Assembly: GCF_010668805.1 (NCBI RefSeq)
Contig: NZ_WUFT01000013.1
Location: forward strand, 124,001-188,000
Reading direction: 5' to 3'
Source: Rhizobium phaseoli
GTDB taxonomy: Bacteria > Pseudomonadota > Alphaproteobacteria > Rhizobiales > Rhizobiaceae
Length of the DNA: 64,000 nucleotides
In this document: piece after piece, positions 1-8,607 of the stretch
How the letters are laid out: each line of letters begins with the position of its first letter
Position numbering within the stretch: the stretch's first letter is position 1
Translations under genes and position numbers: made by a program
The notes under the pieces: generated by a model
What the model saw: the letters and a program-made list of their open reading frames with translations, nothing else
What the model was told of the DNA's origin: nothing
The model's database searches: none

Positions 1-1339
1 GCATCATGGCCGTCAGCGTCGTGCCGGTCTCGCTGCTGTTGATCAGCAGCAGACCGCGGAAATGCGCCATCCGCTCCTGCATGTTGCGCAGGCCGAGTCC
101 GGCTCTGCCTGAGGCGCCGTCCTTGCTGCCGTCGAAGCCGGTGCCGTTGTCGGAGATAGTCATGCGGGCGCGGCCGCCGTCGCTCCAGAGCTTGACGGTC
201 AGCCGGGAGGCGCCAGCGTGGCGCTCGACATTGTTGAAAGCCTCCTGCGCGACGCGATAAAGTGCGGTGTTGGCTTCGGCTTTCAGCCTGTCGGTGAAGC
301 CTGAGGCGTCGATTTTCGTATCGATCCCGGTCCGCTCGGCGAAATTGTAGCAGAGCGCCTCAAGCGCCGCCTTCAACCCGAGGTCATCAAGCACGCGCGG
401 CCGCAGATCATGCGAGAGCCGCCGGATCTCCTTGATGGCGCCGTTCAACGCCTCGACGCCGCGGTCGATGGTCAGCGCCGCATCGTCGACATTGGTCCTG
501 ACCTTGCGGCCGGCGAGATCCATCGCATAACGGACGCCGACGAGATTTTGGGAAATGCCGTCATGCAGCTCGCGGGCCAGCCGCGCACGCTCCTCTTCCT
601 GGGTGTCGATGACCCGCTGCGTCAGGGCCTTGAGCCGGCTATCGGCCATGCGGCGCTCATGGAAGGTCAGAAGCATGCAGGTGGTGAACACGACGAGCAC
701 CGACGGTACGGCGATCAGCGCGACGATGACGAAGGTCCGCCTTATGTTGGCGCGCGTTACCTTGTTGGCGGCGGCACTCTGGGCAAACACGTCATCCAGA
801 TAGACGCCGGTGCCGACGACCCAGTGCCATTTGTCGAGGCTGACGACGAAGGAAAGTTTGTCTGCGATCTGCCCGGTCGATGGTTTCTGCCATTTGTACT
901 GATGCAGGCCGCCCCCCGCTCGCGCCGTGGCGATCAGTTCCGCAATCACCTTGTCGCCATCCGGATCGGTGAGATCGAGCCAATTGTGCCCATGCCGGAA
1001 GCTCTGGCGCGGGTGGACGATATTGTTGCCGTCATAGTCGTAAACGAAGAAATATCCGTCCTTGCCGTAGTCGAGCGAGGTCAGGATCTCAGCAACCTGC
1101 TGCTTGGCGGCCTCGTCGTCGGCCCCGGCCTTGTCGTAGATCGTCTGGATGGCCGACAGCGCAAGGTTGGTCAGATTGAGGATCTCGGCTTCCTTGGTCT
1201 TCAGCATGTTCTGCTCGAACGTGTCGATGCTGTTCTTGGCGAGGTTTGCCGATTGCCAGGTGATGAAGGTGGTGATCGCAAGGATCGAGATGACGAGCGG
1301 GACGATCGCCAATGCGATGATCTGGTGTCGTAACGTCAA
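1..1339 (-). CDS. Sensor histidine kinase, NarL/NreB type, with extracytoplasmic Cache domain (partial)
   Basis: The gene runs leftward and is cut by the left edge, so about 446 N-terminal codons are visible. I read it from a TTG at 1339, preceded by GGGAGGAA at a good distance. An N-terminal membrane helix (about residues 5-25) is followed by a single Cache-type sensor domain (DYGKDGYFFVYDYDG, then KWHWVVGTGVYLDD), a second helix (about residue 200), and a HisKA_3 dimerisation domain with RARLARELHDGISQ, whose His is the expected phosphorylation site. An HATPase domain follows (NNVERH, ISDNGTGF, GLGLRNMQERM). Such kinases usually pair with a LuxR/NarL-type regulator, expected just outside the window. 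The sensed ligand is unknown; small organic acids are common for this Cache class. Confidence 0.85.
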   Translation of the reverse strand, partial: MTLRHQIIALAIVPLVISILAITTFITWQSANLAKNSIDTFEQNMLKTKEAEILNLTNLALSAIQTIYDKAGADDEAAKQQVAEILTSLDYGKDGYFFVYDYDGNNIVHPRQSFRHGHNWLDLTDPDGDKVIAELIATARAGGGLHQYKWQKPSTGQIADKLSFVVSLDKWHWVVGTGVYLDDVFAQSAAANKVTRANIRRTFVIVALIAVPSVLVVFTTCMLLTFHERRMADSRLKALTQRVIDTQEEERARLARELHDGISQNLVGVRYAMDLAGRKVRTNVDDAALTIDRGVEALNGAIKEIRRLSHDLRPRVLDDLGLKAALEALCYNFAERTGIDTKIDASGFTDRLKAEANTALYRVAQEAFNNVERHAGASRLTVKLWSDGGRARMTISDNGTGFDGSKDGASGRAGLGLRNMQERMAHFRGLLLINSSETGTTLTAMM

Positions 1340-1420
1340 GGACCGTTCCTCCCGGGATTTGCGGCCGGAATTATGCCCTTTGTCCTATATTAGTCCAGTC
1401 GCGGTGAGAACGGATGATCG

Positions 1421-1888
1421 CTATTCCAAGGGCACGAACAGGCCGAGCTTGACGTCGCGCAGCACGACATTGGTGTGCATGCGGCGGATCTGCGCGTTTT
1501 CCGCCATGATCAGAGCCGCGATGTCGTCATAGTGCTCGACGTCGCGGGCGGTGATGATCGCGATCAGATCGACCGCGCCGGTGACGTAGTAGACCTGCTG
1601 GATATGATCCTGCTTCTCCGCCCAAAGGCGGAACTTCGCCAGTGCGTCGTAATTGTCCCGCTCGATCTCCATCCCGACGATGAACACCATCGATGTTCCC
1701 GTCGCCTTACGATCGACGACGGCGACCTCCGCCTTGATGATCCCCTCCTCGCGCAACCGCTTCAACCGTCGCTGCACGGCCGAGACCGACAACCCGATCC
1801 GTTCGGCAATCGTTTCGGCCTTCAGCTGGCAGTCACGCTGAACGATGTCGAGAATGTCACGGTCAAAACGATCCAGCTGTTCCATCAT
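1421..1888 (-). CDS. Lrp/AsnC-family transcriptional regulator
   Basis: A 155-residue protein of normal length for the Lrp/AsnC family. Residues 5-50 form the winged helix-turn-helix (RDILDIVQRDCQL, then LSVSAVQRRLKRLREEGII). The C-terminal part is the RAM/AsnC ligand-binding domain (VYYVTGAVDLIAIITARD). It is divergent from the amino acid ABC operon starting at 2048, and a clean inverted repeat lies between them, so it very probably senses the transported amino acid or a product and controls that operon. The ATG at 1885 (second Met) could also be the start. The effector is not predictable from sequence. Confidence 0.9.
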   Translation of the reverse strand: MMEQLDRFDRDILDIVQRDCQLKAETIAERIGLSVSAVQRRLKRLREEGIIKAEVAVVDRKATGTSMVFIVGMEIERDNYDALAKFRLWAEKQDHIQQVYYVTGAVDLIAIITARDVEHYDDIAALIMAENAQIRRMHTNVVLRDVKLGLFVPLE

Positions 1889-1951
1889 TCAGTCCAATTC
1901 CAGTTGCGGCACTTCATACGTTCTGCCGTATTCGATGCGCGGGGAAGATTA

Positions 1952-1972
1952 TTTTGCACATAATATGCAAAA
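1952..1972. promoter_or_regulatory. Inverted repeat, candidate Lrp-family operator
   Basis: TTTTGCA-N7-TGCAAAA is a perfect 7-bp inverted repeat in the otherwise AT-rich divergent region between the Lrp-type gene and the ABC ATPase gene. Its position, about 65 bases from the regulator start and 75 from the ATPase start, fits autoregulation and control of the transporter. The assignment to this regulator is inferred from position only. Confidence 0.55.
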
Positions 1973-2047
1973 GAGGTGATAATTGCGCGAAAAAACCGCG
2001 TTATTTTATCATTATCCTTCGCAAATTCAGTTCAGCCGGACCACTGC

Positions 2048-2827
2048 ATGTCGGATCAACCCTTTCCTGCTCTTCGCGTCGAAGATCTCCATAAAAGCTT
2101 CGGCTCGCAACAGGTCCTCAAGGGTATCTCGACGGAGGCCCACAAGTCGGATGTGATTTCGATCATCGGCTCGTCCGGCTCCGGCAAGAGCACGTTCCTC
2201 CGATGCATCAATTTCCTGGAAACGCCGGATCGCGGCCGTATTGCGGTGAACGGCGAAGAAGTCGCGCTGAAAGCCGGTCGCGGTGGGCGGCTGCAGCCGC
2301 AGAGCTGGCGACAGATCGAGCGGTTGCGGACAGGGCTCGGCATGGTCTTTCAGAGTTTCAATCTCTGGGCCCACCGCACCGTGCTGGAAAACGTCATCGA
2401 GGCGCCGGTGCACGTCATGGGCATGTCCAAGCGCGAGGCGATCGAAAAGGCCGAAGCCCTGCTCCACAAGGTCGGGCTCTTTGACAAGCGCGACGCCTAT
2501 CCCGCCTTCCTGTCCGGCGGCCAGCAGCAACGCGCGGCGATTGCGAGGGCGCTCTGCGTCGATCCCGCCGTCATGCTGTTCGACGAGCCGACATCGGCGC
2601 TCGACCCGGAGCTGGTCGGCGAGGTCCTGAAAGTCATCCGCGATCTTGCGGAAGAAGGCCGGACCATGCTGATCGTCACGCATGAAATGCGCTTTGCCCG
2701 GGATGTTTCGAGCCGAGTTCTCTTCCTGCATCAGGGACGGATCGAGGAAGAAGGTCCGCCGGAACAAGTTTTCGGGGCGCCGGTCAGCGCCCGCTGTCGG
2801 GAATTCACCCGTCTCAGCGCCCATTGA
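2048..2827 (+). CDS. Polar amino acid ABC transporter, ATP-binding protein (HisP/GlnQ type)
   Basis: Cytoplasmic ATPase that powers the importer encoded by the next three genes. Read from the ATG at 2048 it has 259 residues, normal for HisP/GlnQ proteins. Visible are Walker A GSSGSGKST (41-49), the Q loop in VFQSFNLW, the signature LSGGQQQR (about 155), Walker B with DEPTSALD (about 177) and the switch His in IVTHEM. The insertion after strand 3 (EVALKAGRGGRLQPQS) is typical for HisP-type proteins. An in-frame ATG exists upstream at 1976, but that extension would cover the operator region and has no family character. The stop lies 47 bases before the binding protein gene. Confidence 0.93.
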   Translation: MSDQPFPALRVEDLHKSFGSQQVLKGISTEAHKSDVISIIGSSGSGKSTFLRCINFLETPDRGRIAVNGEEVALKAGRGGRLQPQSWRQIERLRTGLGMVFQSFNLWAHRTVLENVIEAPVHVMGMSKREAIEKAEALLHKVGLFDKRDAYPAFLSGGQQQRAAIARALCVDPAVMLFDEPTSALDPELVGEVLKVIRDLAEEGRTMLIVTHEMRFARDVSSRVLFLHQGRIEEEGPPEQVFGAPVSARCREFTRLSAH

Positions 2828-2874
2828 TCACACCAGCCATCATCGACACCACACGAACCAGGAGAATCCCGCGA

Positions 2875-3648
2875 ATGAAACTGCTCCCCACGCTTTTCGC
2901 CGGCGCAGCACTTGTGCTTTCCGCCGTCACGGCCCAGGCCGAAGTCCGCTTCGGTGTCATGAACGAATCCTATCCGCCCTTCTTTGCCAAGGATGCCTCG
3001 GGTGAGTGGCACGGATGGGAAATCGATCTGATGAACGCCGTCTGCGACGAGATGAAGGAGAAATGCTCCATCGTCGAGATTTCCTGGGATGGTCTCATTC
3101 CAGCTCTCCAGAGCAAGAAGTTCGATGTGATCTGGTCGTCGATGTCGAACACCGCCGAACGCTCGAAGGTGATCGATTTCACCGACAAATATTACAATAC
3201 GCCGAGCACTCTGATCGGCCCCAAGGACCAGAAGCCGGGCGCCACTGCCGAGGACGTGAAGGGCAAGACGATTGGCATCCAGGTGTCGACGATCCAGTCG
3301 GAATATTACAAGAAGTATTTTGCAGGCGCTGCCGAGGAAAAGACCTACCAGACGCTTGACGAGGCTTTCCAGGATCTCGCCTCCGGCCGCATCGACTACG
3401 TCTTCGGTGATTCACTGGCGCTGGACGCTTTCCTGAAAAGCGACGGCGGCAAGGATTGTTGCGCCAAAATGGGCAATGTCGCCGACGACAAGGAGATTCT
3501 CGGAGCCGGCGTTTCGGGCGGGTTGCGCAAGGAAGATACAGAGCTGAAAGCCAAGCTGAATGCGGCTATCGCTGCCGTTCGCGCCAACGGTCAGTATGAC
3601 GCCATCAACAAGAAATACTTCGATTTCGATATCTACGGCGCGAAGTAA
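2875..3648 (+). CDS. Polar amino acid ABC transporter, periplasmic binding protein
   Basis: SBP_bac_3 family protein of 257 residues that should deliver the ligand to the permeases at 3661-5088. The ATG at 2875 follows an AGGAGA box at a 9-base distance and begins a signal peptide cut near AQA (residue 22). The mature protein shows family features: FGVMNESYPPFFA, GWEIDLMNAVC, the DGLIPAL segment and VIWSSMS. It carries two cysteine pairs (around C58/C63 and DCC near 195), unusual but possible for a periplasmic protein. The amino acid is not determined; the co-transcribed homocysteine methyltransferase suggests S-methylmethionine or another methyl donor. Confidence 0.92.
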   Translation: MKLLPTLFAGAALVLSAVTAQAEVRFGVMNESYPPFFAKDASGEWHGWEIDLMNAVCDEMKEKCSIVEISWDGLIPALQSKKFDVIWSSMSNTAERSKVIDFTDKYYNTPSTLIGPKDQKPGATAEDVKGKTIGIQVSTIQSEYYKKYFAGAAEEKTYQTLDEAFQDLASGRIDYVFGDSLALDAFLKSDGGKDCCAKMGNVADDKEILGAGVSGGLRKEDTELKAKLNAAIAAVRANGQYDAINKKYFDFDIYGAK

Positions 3649-3660
3649 GCAGTCTCAGCG

Positions 3661-4386
3661 ATGGCGACCGCGCAACAAGGCATTCTGGACCTGCTGTCTC
3701 CCTATCCTCCGGGATGGGGCGGCGTTCTTTTGACAGGTGCAGTCTCCACGGTCGCCATCTCCGCCTGCGCCTTCGCAATCGGCCTGTTGCTCGGCACTGG
3801 CGGCGCGCTTGGAAAGCTGTCCGGCAGTCGCGCCCTCCGCCTGCTGCTCGATCTCTATACGACAGTGATCCGCGCGGTTCCCGAGCTGATCCTGATCGTT
3901 GGGCTCTATTATGCCGGCACCGACGGTCTCAATCGGCTACTGGCGGCATTGGACCTGCCGCCGATCAACGTGAACGGCTTCGTCGCCGCTGTCGCCGTGC
4001 TCGGCTTCGTGCAGGGCGCCTATATGACGGAGGTTCTGCGCGGCGCGATCCTTGCCATTCCTGCCGGCCAGATCGAGGCCGCCAAGGCCTTCGGCATGGG
4101 ACCGATGCTGCGCTTCCGCCGCGTCCTGCTGCCGGCGCTTTTGCCGAACGCGCTGCCGGGGCTTGCCAATCTGTGGATGTCCGTCACCAAGGACAGCGCG
4201 CTGGTGGCGGTCGTCGGCTACCAGGAACTGGCGCTCGCCACCCGCCTCGCCGGGGCAAGCACCAAACATTACTTCGTGTTTTTCCTGGCTTCGGCCCTCC
4301 TCTACCTCGCCATCACGCTCGTTTCCAACGTCGCCTTCAAACTGATCGAGGCGCGGGTGCGGCGGGGACAGCCGCGCCTTGCCTGA
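3661..4386 (+). CDS. Polar amino acid ABC transporter, permease (HisQ type)
   Basis: Inner-membrane subunit, 241 residues, with about five hydrophobic segments. It shows the EAA loop that docks on the ATPase (QIEAAKAFGMGPMLRFRR, about 137-154) preceded by the family motif EVLRGAI. It starts 12 bases after the binding protein stop and is followed after 12 bases by the second permease, so the two should form the heterodimeric channel. No regulatory signal separates them. Confidence 0.93.
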   Translation: MATAQQGILDLLSPYPPGWGGVLLTGAVSTVAISACAFAIGLLLGTGGALGKLSGSRALRLLLDLYTTVIRAVPELILIVGLYYAGTDGLNRLLAALDLPPINVNGFVAAVAVLGFVQGAYMTEVLRGAILAIPAGQIEAAKAFGMGPMLRFRRVLLPALLPNALPGLANLWMSVTKDSALVAVVGYQELALATRLAGASTKHYFVFFLASALLYLAITLVSNVAFKLIEARVRRGQPRLA

Positions 4387-4398
4387 AGAAAGCGTCGC

Positions 4399-5088
4399 AT
4401 GAATTTCAGCTGGATCTCTTCCTATTGGCCGCTGCTTCTGACCGGCGCCTGGCAGACCGTTTCGCTGCTGGTGATCTCCGTGGTGTTCGGTTTTGCCATC
4501 GCCATCGGTCTCGCCTTTGCGCAGGTCAGCGGCGGCAGGCTGACGCGGCTGCTCGCTCGCGGCTACTGCACTTTCTTCCGCGGCACGCCGCTGCTGATCC
4601 AGCTGTGGCTTCTCTATTACGGCGTCGGCTCGCTGCTGCCGATGATCCCCGGCATTCGCCAGAGCCTGTTCTGGCCAATCCTGCGTGAGGGCTTCTTCTT
4701 CGCCGCCGTCAGTTTCACGCTGAACTATGCGGCCTATGAGGCGGAAGTATTGCGCGGCGCGCTGCTTGCCGTGCCCAAAGGCGAGCTCGAAGCCGGCCGG
4801 GCCTTCGGCCTGTCGCCCTTGAAGCTCGTCCGCCGCATCTGGCTGCCGCGCGCGATCCGCATCGCCCTGCCGACGATTGCCGGAGAGATCGTCATGCAGC
4901 TGAAGGCGACGCCGCTTGCCTTCACGGTGACGGTGATGGATCTCTACGCCGTGGCCAACAAGGTTCGCCAGGACACGCTGCTTGTCTATGAGCCGCTGCT
5001 TGTCGTCACCGTCTTCTATCTCGTTTTAACCGCAGTGATCGCCCGCGTCTTTCGAGGTCTCGAAGCGCAGGTGCCGGTTCGTCGCTAG
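4399..5088 (+). CDS. Polar amino acid ABC transporter, permease (HisM type)
   Basis: Second inner-membrane subunit, 229 residues. The N-terminal part has the TGAWQTVSLL motif and RGTPLLIQLWLLYYG typical of HisM/GlnP-type permeases. The EAA loop reads ELEAGRAFGLSPLKLVRR. It completes the ATPase - binding protein - permease - permease order of the operon. 120 bases separate it from the homocysteine S-methyltransferase gene on the same strand, so read-through is likely but not certain. Confidence 0.93.
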   Translation: MNFSWISSYWPLLLTGAWQTVSLLVISVVFGFAIAIGLAFAQVSGGRLTRLLARGYCTFFRGTPLLIQLWLLYYGVGSLLPMIPGIRQSLFWPILREGFFFAAVSFTLNYAAYEAEVLRGALLAVPKGELEAGRAFGLSPLKLVRRIWLPRAIRIALPTIAGEIVMQLKATPLAFTVTVMDLYAVANKVRQDTLLVYEPLLVVTVFYLVLTAVIARVFRGLEAQVPVRR

Positions 5089-5208
5089 GCCGACGAAAAA
5101 GGAACCGGCCATGAGCTCCCTCGCGCATCAATCAATTGCAATCCGCCCACCTTGTTATGAAAAGCCCGCCGTCGGTGACGGGGCGACAGCCTGAATGGAG
5201 ACCTCTTC

Positions 5209-6117
5209 ATGAGCACGACACGAATTCTCGATGGCGGCATGAGCCGCGAGCTGCTGCGGCTCGGCGCCGAACTGAAACAGCCGGAATGGTCGGCCCTGGC
5301 GCTGATCAATTCGCCGGATATCGTCCGTGAGGTCCACAAGGAATTCATCGCCGCCGGCTCGCAGGTCATTACCACGAACAGCTATGCACTGGTGCCCTTC
5401 CATATCGGTGAGGACCGGTTCCAGAAGGAGGGGGCGGCGCTGATCCGTCTCGCCGGTCGTTTGGCACGCGAGGCGGCCGATGCCGCCACCGATCGCAAGG
5501 TGCTGGTGGCCGGTTCGCTGCCGCCGATCTTCGGCTCCTATGAGCCGCAGAATTTTCAGCCTTCACGGGTGCAGGATTATCTCAAGATGCTGGTCGAAAA
5601 CCTCGCGCCCTTCGTCGATGTATGGCTCGGCGAGACGTTGAGCCTGATCGCCGAGGGCGAGGCCGTGCGTCAGGCGGTCGCGGCATCAGGTAAGCCGTTC
5701 TGGATTTCTTTCACCTTGGCGGATGATGAGGCGGATATCGAGAGCGGCGAGCCGAAGCTTCGCTCCGGCGAAAGCGTCGAGGACGCGGCATCCTGGGCGG
5801 TTTCCTCAGGTGCGGAGGCCTTCCTGTTCAATTGCAGCAAGCCTGAGGTCATGCGAGGCGCTGTGGAGACGGCGGCGCGCGTGTTCCGCAAGGCGGACGC
5901 TCGGATCGAGATCGGCGTCTATGCCAACGCCTTCGAAGGCGAACAGGGCGCATCCGCCGCCAATGAAGGCCTGCACGAGACCCGCGACGATCTGAACGAC
6001 GACGCCTATTCGCGTTTTGCCTGCTCCTGGGCCGAAGCCGGTGCGACGATCATCGGCGGCTGCTGCGGCATCGGTGCGGCCCATATTCATCGCCTCGGCA
6101 AGACGCTTTTAAGATAG
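5209..6117 (+). CDS. Homocysteine S-methyltransferase family protein (MmuM-like)
   Basis: A 302-residue Pfam S-methyl_trans protein. It should move a methyl group from a small donor such as S-methylmethionine or a betaine to homocysteine, giving methionine. The zinc ligands are present: C209 in FNCSK and the C285-C286 pair in GGCCGIG. The N-terminus carries the usual LDGGMSREL segment. The start is supported by GGAG 8 bases upstream of the ATG. Its length fits stand-alone MmuM enzymes, not cobalamin-dependent MetH. It lies directly downstream of an amino acid importer, so salvage of an imported methylated amino acid is the natural reading. The donor is inferred. Confidence 0.88.
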   Translation: MSTTRILDGGMSRELLRLGAELKQPEWSALALINSPDIVREVHKEFIAAGSQVITTNSYALVPFHIGEDRFQKEGAALIRLAGRLAREAADAATDRKVLVAGSLPPIFGSYEPQNFQPSRVQDYLKMLVENLAPFVDVWLGETLSLIAEGEAVRQAVAASGKPFWISFTLADDEADIESGEPKLRSGESVEDAASWAVSSGAEAFLFNCSKPEVMRGAVETAARVFRKADARIEIGVYANAFEGEQGASAANEGLHETRDDLNDDAYSRFACSWAEAGATIIGGCCGIGAAHIHRLGKTLLR

Positions 6118-6134
6118 GCTAGACGCCGATCGGC

Positions 6135-6572
6135 TCATCCGGCTTGGGTGGTCTTCTGCAGTTCGAGCAGAAGCTCGATCAGCTTCGGCGCCATCACCCT
6201 GATTTCCGAGAGATGGACGGCGCTCAGCCTCGTCAGAAGCGCGTCCGCCTTCTCGGTCAGGAGGAGCGTCTGGCGGCGCCTGTCGGCCGGATCGGTATGG
6301 CGTTCAACTAGCCCGGCATCCGAAAGCCGTCCGACGAGCTCGGTCGCCGTGTGGGGCGCGATGATCAGCCGCTCGGCCAGCATGCCGATCGTCATGGCAT
6401 CGCCGCGTTGGCCTTTGATCGCCAGCAGCGCCTGATGCTGCTGTACGGGCAGTCCTTCCGACTGGGCGGCAGAGGCGCTGAAGTCCGTGAACTGGCGAAG
6501 CGCGAATCTGAGGTCGGCGAGCGCCTCATAATCCTCCTGTCTCAGCGGCGGCGGGGTTTTCTTCAAAGGCAT
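6135..6572 (-). CDS. MarR-family transcriptional regulator
   Basis: About 145 residues when read from the ATG at 6572 (MPLKKTPPPL). An in-frame ATG at 6659 would add 29 residues that lack family character and has no clear ribosome site. The winged helix is at about residues 55-115 (MTIGMLAERLIIAPHTATEL, VERHTDPADRRRQTLLLT); the DxRxR-type wing with its DRR is typical of MarR. It is divergent from the CLC gene and an inverted repeat lies between them, so it probably represses that gene and itself. The ligand is unknown. Confidence 0.88.
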   Translation of the reverse strand: MPLKKTPPPLRQEDYEALADLRFALRQFTDFSASAAQSEGLPVQQHQALLAIKGQRGDAMTIGMLAERLIIAPHTATELVGRLSDAGLVERHTDPADRRRQTLLLTEKADALLTRLSAVHLSEIRVMAPKLIELLLELQKTTQAG

Positions 6573-6700
6573 TCTCCTCTGCCGCAACGGCTGCCAGGGT
6601 CGCGAGCCATTCTGCCATCTCGAATAGATGGGCACCCGACAGCCGGTCAAGTGAGGCATCTATACAGACATTTTCATCCTCATGCTTTCACCCATTGATT

Positions 6701-6719
6701 TATATCGCATCACGATATA
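6701..6719. promoter_or_regulatory. Inverted repeat, candidate MarR operator
   Basis: TATATCG-N5-CGATATA is a perfect 7-bp inverted repeat in the MarR / CLC divergent region. It ends one base before a TTG that could open the CLC frame. A repressor site in this place suggests that CLC translation starts further in, at the ATG at 6765. Binding by the adjacent MarR protein is inferred from position and symmetry. Confidence 0.6.
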
Positions 6720-6764
6720 TTGACGCGCCTCAAGCATACCCATTTCCGCGTAGCAGAGGCTTCC

Positions 6765-8576
6765 ATGGCGCAGCATCAACCAAGCAACCGGCCGCACGAT
6801 TTCACCGGCGGTCTTTCCCGGCGCGAGGCCGGGGATTTCACAACCGACAGGCGGGTCCTCCTGCTGATCGGAATGTCTATCATTATCGGCACAGCCGGCG
6901 CGTTTGCGGCCTGGTGTCTCGTCAGCCTGATTGCGCTGGTGACCAATGTCATCTGGTTCGGGCAGATCGGCATTCAACCTAACTCTCTGGCTGCCGTGCC
7001 GCGCTCGCTGTGGGTGGTGCTGGTGCCGCCGCTCGGCGGGCTGATCATCGGCCTGATGGCCCGCTTCGGGTCGGAAAAAATCCGCGGCCACGGCATTCCC
7101 GAGGCGATCGAGGCGATCCTGATCGGCGGCAGCCGGATGTCGCCGAAGGTCGCGGTCCTGAAGCCGCTGTCATCGGCAATATCGATCGGAACGGGGGGGC
7201 CATTCGGCGCCGAAGGGCCGATCATCATGACCGGCGGGGCGATCGGATCGCTTTTCGCGCAATTCTTTCACATGAGCGCGGCCGAGCGGAAGACGCTTCT
7301 CGTCGCGGGTGCCGCCGCCGGCATGACGGCGATCTTCGGCTCGCCGATCGCCGCGGTCATGCTGGCGGTCGAACTGCTGTTGTTCGAATGGAAGCCGCGC
7401 AGCTTCATTCCCGTCGCCGTTGCCGCCTGCGTGTCGATCTGCTGGCGTCCGCTGCTGTTCGGCACCGGCCCGCTTTTTCCGACGCATTTTCAGGTGGATT
7501 TGCCCTGGTGGGGAATTTTTGCCTGTGCGGCGATGGGCATCATATCGGGACTGCAATCAGGATTGCTGACGACGCTGCTCTACCGGATCGAAGACCTGTT
7601 CGAGGCATTGCCGATCCACTGGATGTGGTGGCCGATGCTCGGCGGCCTCGTCATCGGCCTCGGCGGCCTGATCGAGCCGCGGGCAATGGGCGTCGGCTAC
7701 GACATCATCGACGGCCTGCTCAACAATCGGCTGCTCGCGCCGGCGGTGATATCGATCCTGCTGGTAAAGACCGTCATCTGGCTGTTTGCCTTGTCGTCCG
7801 GCACTTCAGGCGGCGTGCTTGCGCCGCTTCTGATTTTCGGCGGCGCTCTCGGCTGGCTGGTCGGCCTTGTCATGCCGGGCAATGATCCCGGATTCTGGGC
7901 GCTGCTCGGAATGGCGGCGATGATGGGTGGAACCATGCGCGCGCCGCTGACGGGCACCTTCTTTGCGATGGAGATCACCGGCGACATCAGCACGCTCGTT
8001 CCGCTGCTCGCCGCAACGGTGGTGGCCTATGCCGTCACGGTTCTTCTCTTGCGCCGCTCGATCCTTACCGAAAAGATTGCGCGCCGGGGGCAGCACATCA
8101 CCCGCGAATATGGCATCGATCCGTTCGAACTCTCCCGTGCACGGGAGATCATGATCAGCGATGTCGACACGCTTCCGGTCACTATGATGATCGGAGAGGC
8201 CTGCGATTTCTTCGCGTCCCAGGAGAAAACCCATCGGATCTACCCGGTGGTCGACGCGGCAGGCAGGCTAGCCGGCATCGTCTCGCGGGCCGATGCCCTG
8301 CTCTGGCAGGGGAAAGAGGAGCTGGCCCTCCAGACGCTTGGCGAAAACGTCGCAGACGGCTCCGTACCCGTCGGGCATCCGGATGATACCGTCGCCTTCA
8401 TCGCCGATCTGATGCTGTCAACCGGTGACGGCCGCATTCCGATCGTCGATCCCGCTTCGGGCAAGCTCTGCGGCCTGATCGCCCGCAAGGATCTGCTGCG
8501 GCTGCGCAGTTCCTACCGGTCGGCGGAACTGGATCGGCGGCCTTATCTGACTGCCGGAGCGAAGAGCAGGCCTTGA
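6765..8576 (+). CDS. CLC-family chloride channel/transporter with C-terminal CBS pair
   Basis: Integral membrane protein of 603 residues from the ATG at 6765, which has AGAGG at the right distance; a TTG at 6720 would add 15 residues. The CLC core covers roughly residues 25-430, with the anion-pathway signatures GHGIPEA, GTGGPFGAEGP (its Glu matches the gating Glu of GREGP) and GTSGGVLAPLL. The third signature lacks the Phe of the classical GxFxP. Two CBS domains follow at about 450-590 (IMISDVDTLPV, RIYPVVDAAGRLAGI, RIPIVDPASGKLCGLI) and probably bind nucleotides. Channel or proton exchanger cannot be decided. It is probably controlled by the divergent MarR protein. Confidence 0.9.
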   Translation: MAQHQPSNRPHDFTGGLSRREAGDFTTDRRVLLLIGMSIIIGTAGAFAAWCLVSLIALVTNVIWFGQIGIQPNSLAAVPRSLWVVLVPPLGGLIIGLMARFGSEKIRGHGIPEAIEAILIGGSRMSPKVAVLKPLSSAISIGTGGPFGAEGPIIMTGGAIGSLFAQFFHMSAAERKTLLVAGAAAGMTAIFGSPIAAVMLAVELLLFEWKPRSFIPVAVAACVSICWRPLLFGTGPLFPTHFQVDLPWWGIFACAAMGIISGLQSGLLTTLLYRIEDLFEALPIHWMWWPMLGGLVIGLGGLIEPRAMGVGYDIIDGLLNNRLLAPAVISILLVKTVIWLFALSSGTSGGVLAPLLIFGGALGWLVGLVMPGNDPGFWALLGMAAMMGGTMRAPLTGTFFAMEITGDISTLVPLLAATVVAYAVTVLLLRRSILTEKIARRGQHITREYGIDPFELSRAREIMISDVDTLPVTMMIGEACDFFASQEKTHRIYPVVDAAGRLAGIVSRADALLWQGKEELALQTLGENVADGSVPVGHPDDTVAFIADLMLSTGDGRIPIVDPASGKLCGLIARKDLLRLRSSYRSAELDRRPYLTAGAKSRP

Positions 8577-8607
8577 TGGTTTTTGCGAAGGCTGCCGACA
8601 GCAGCCT

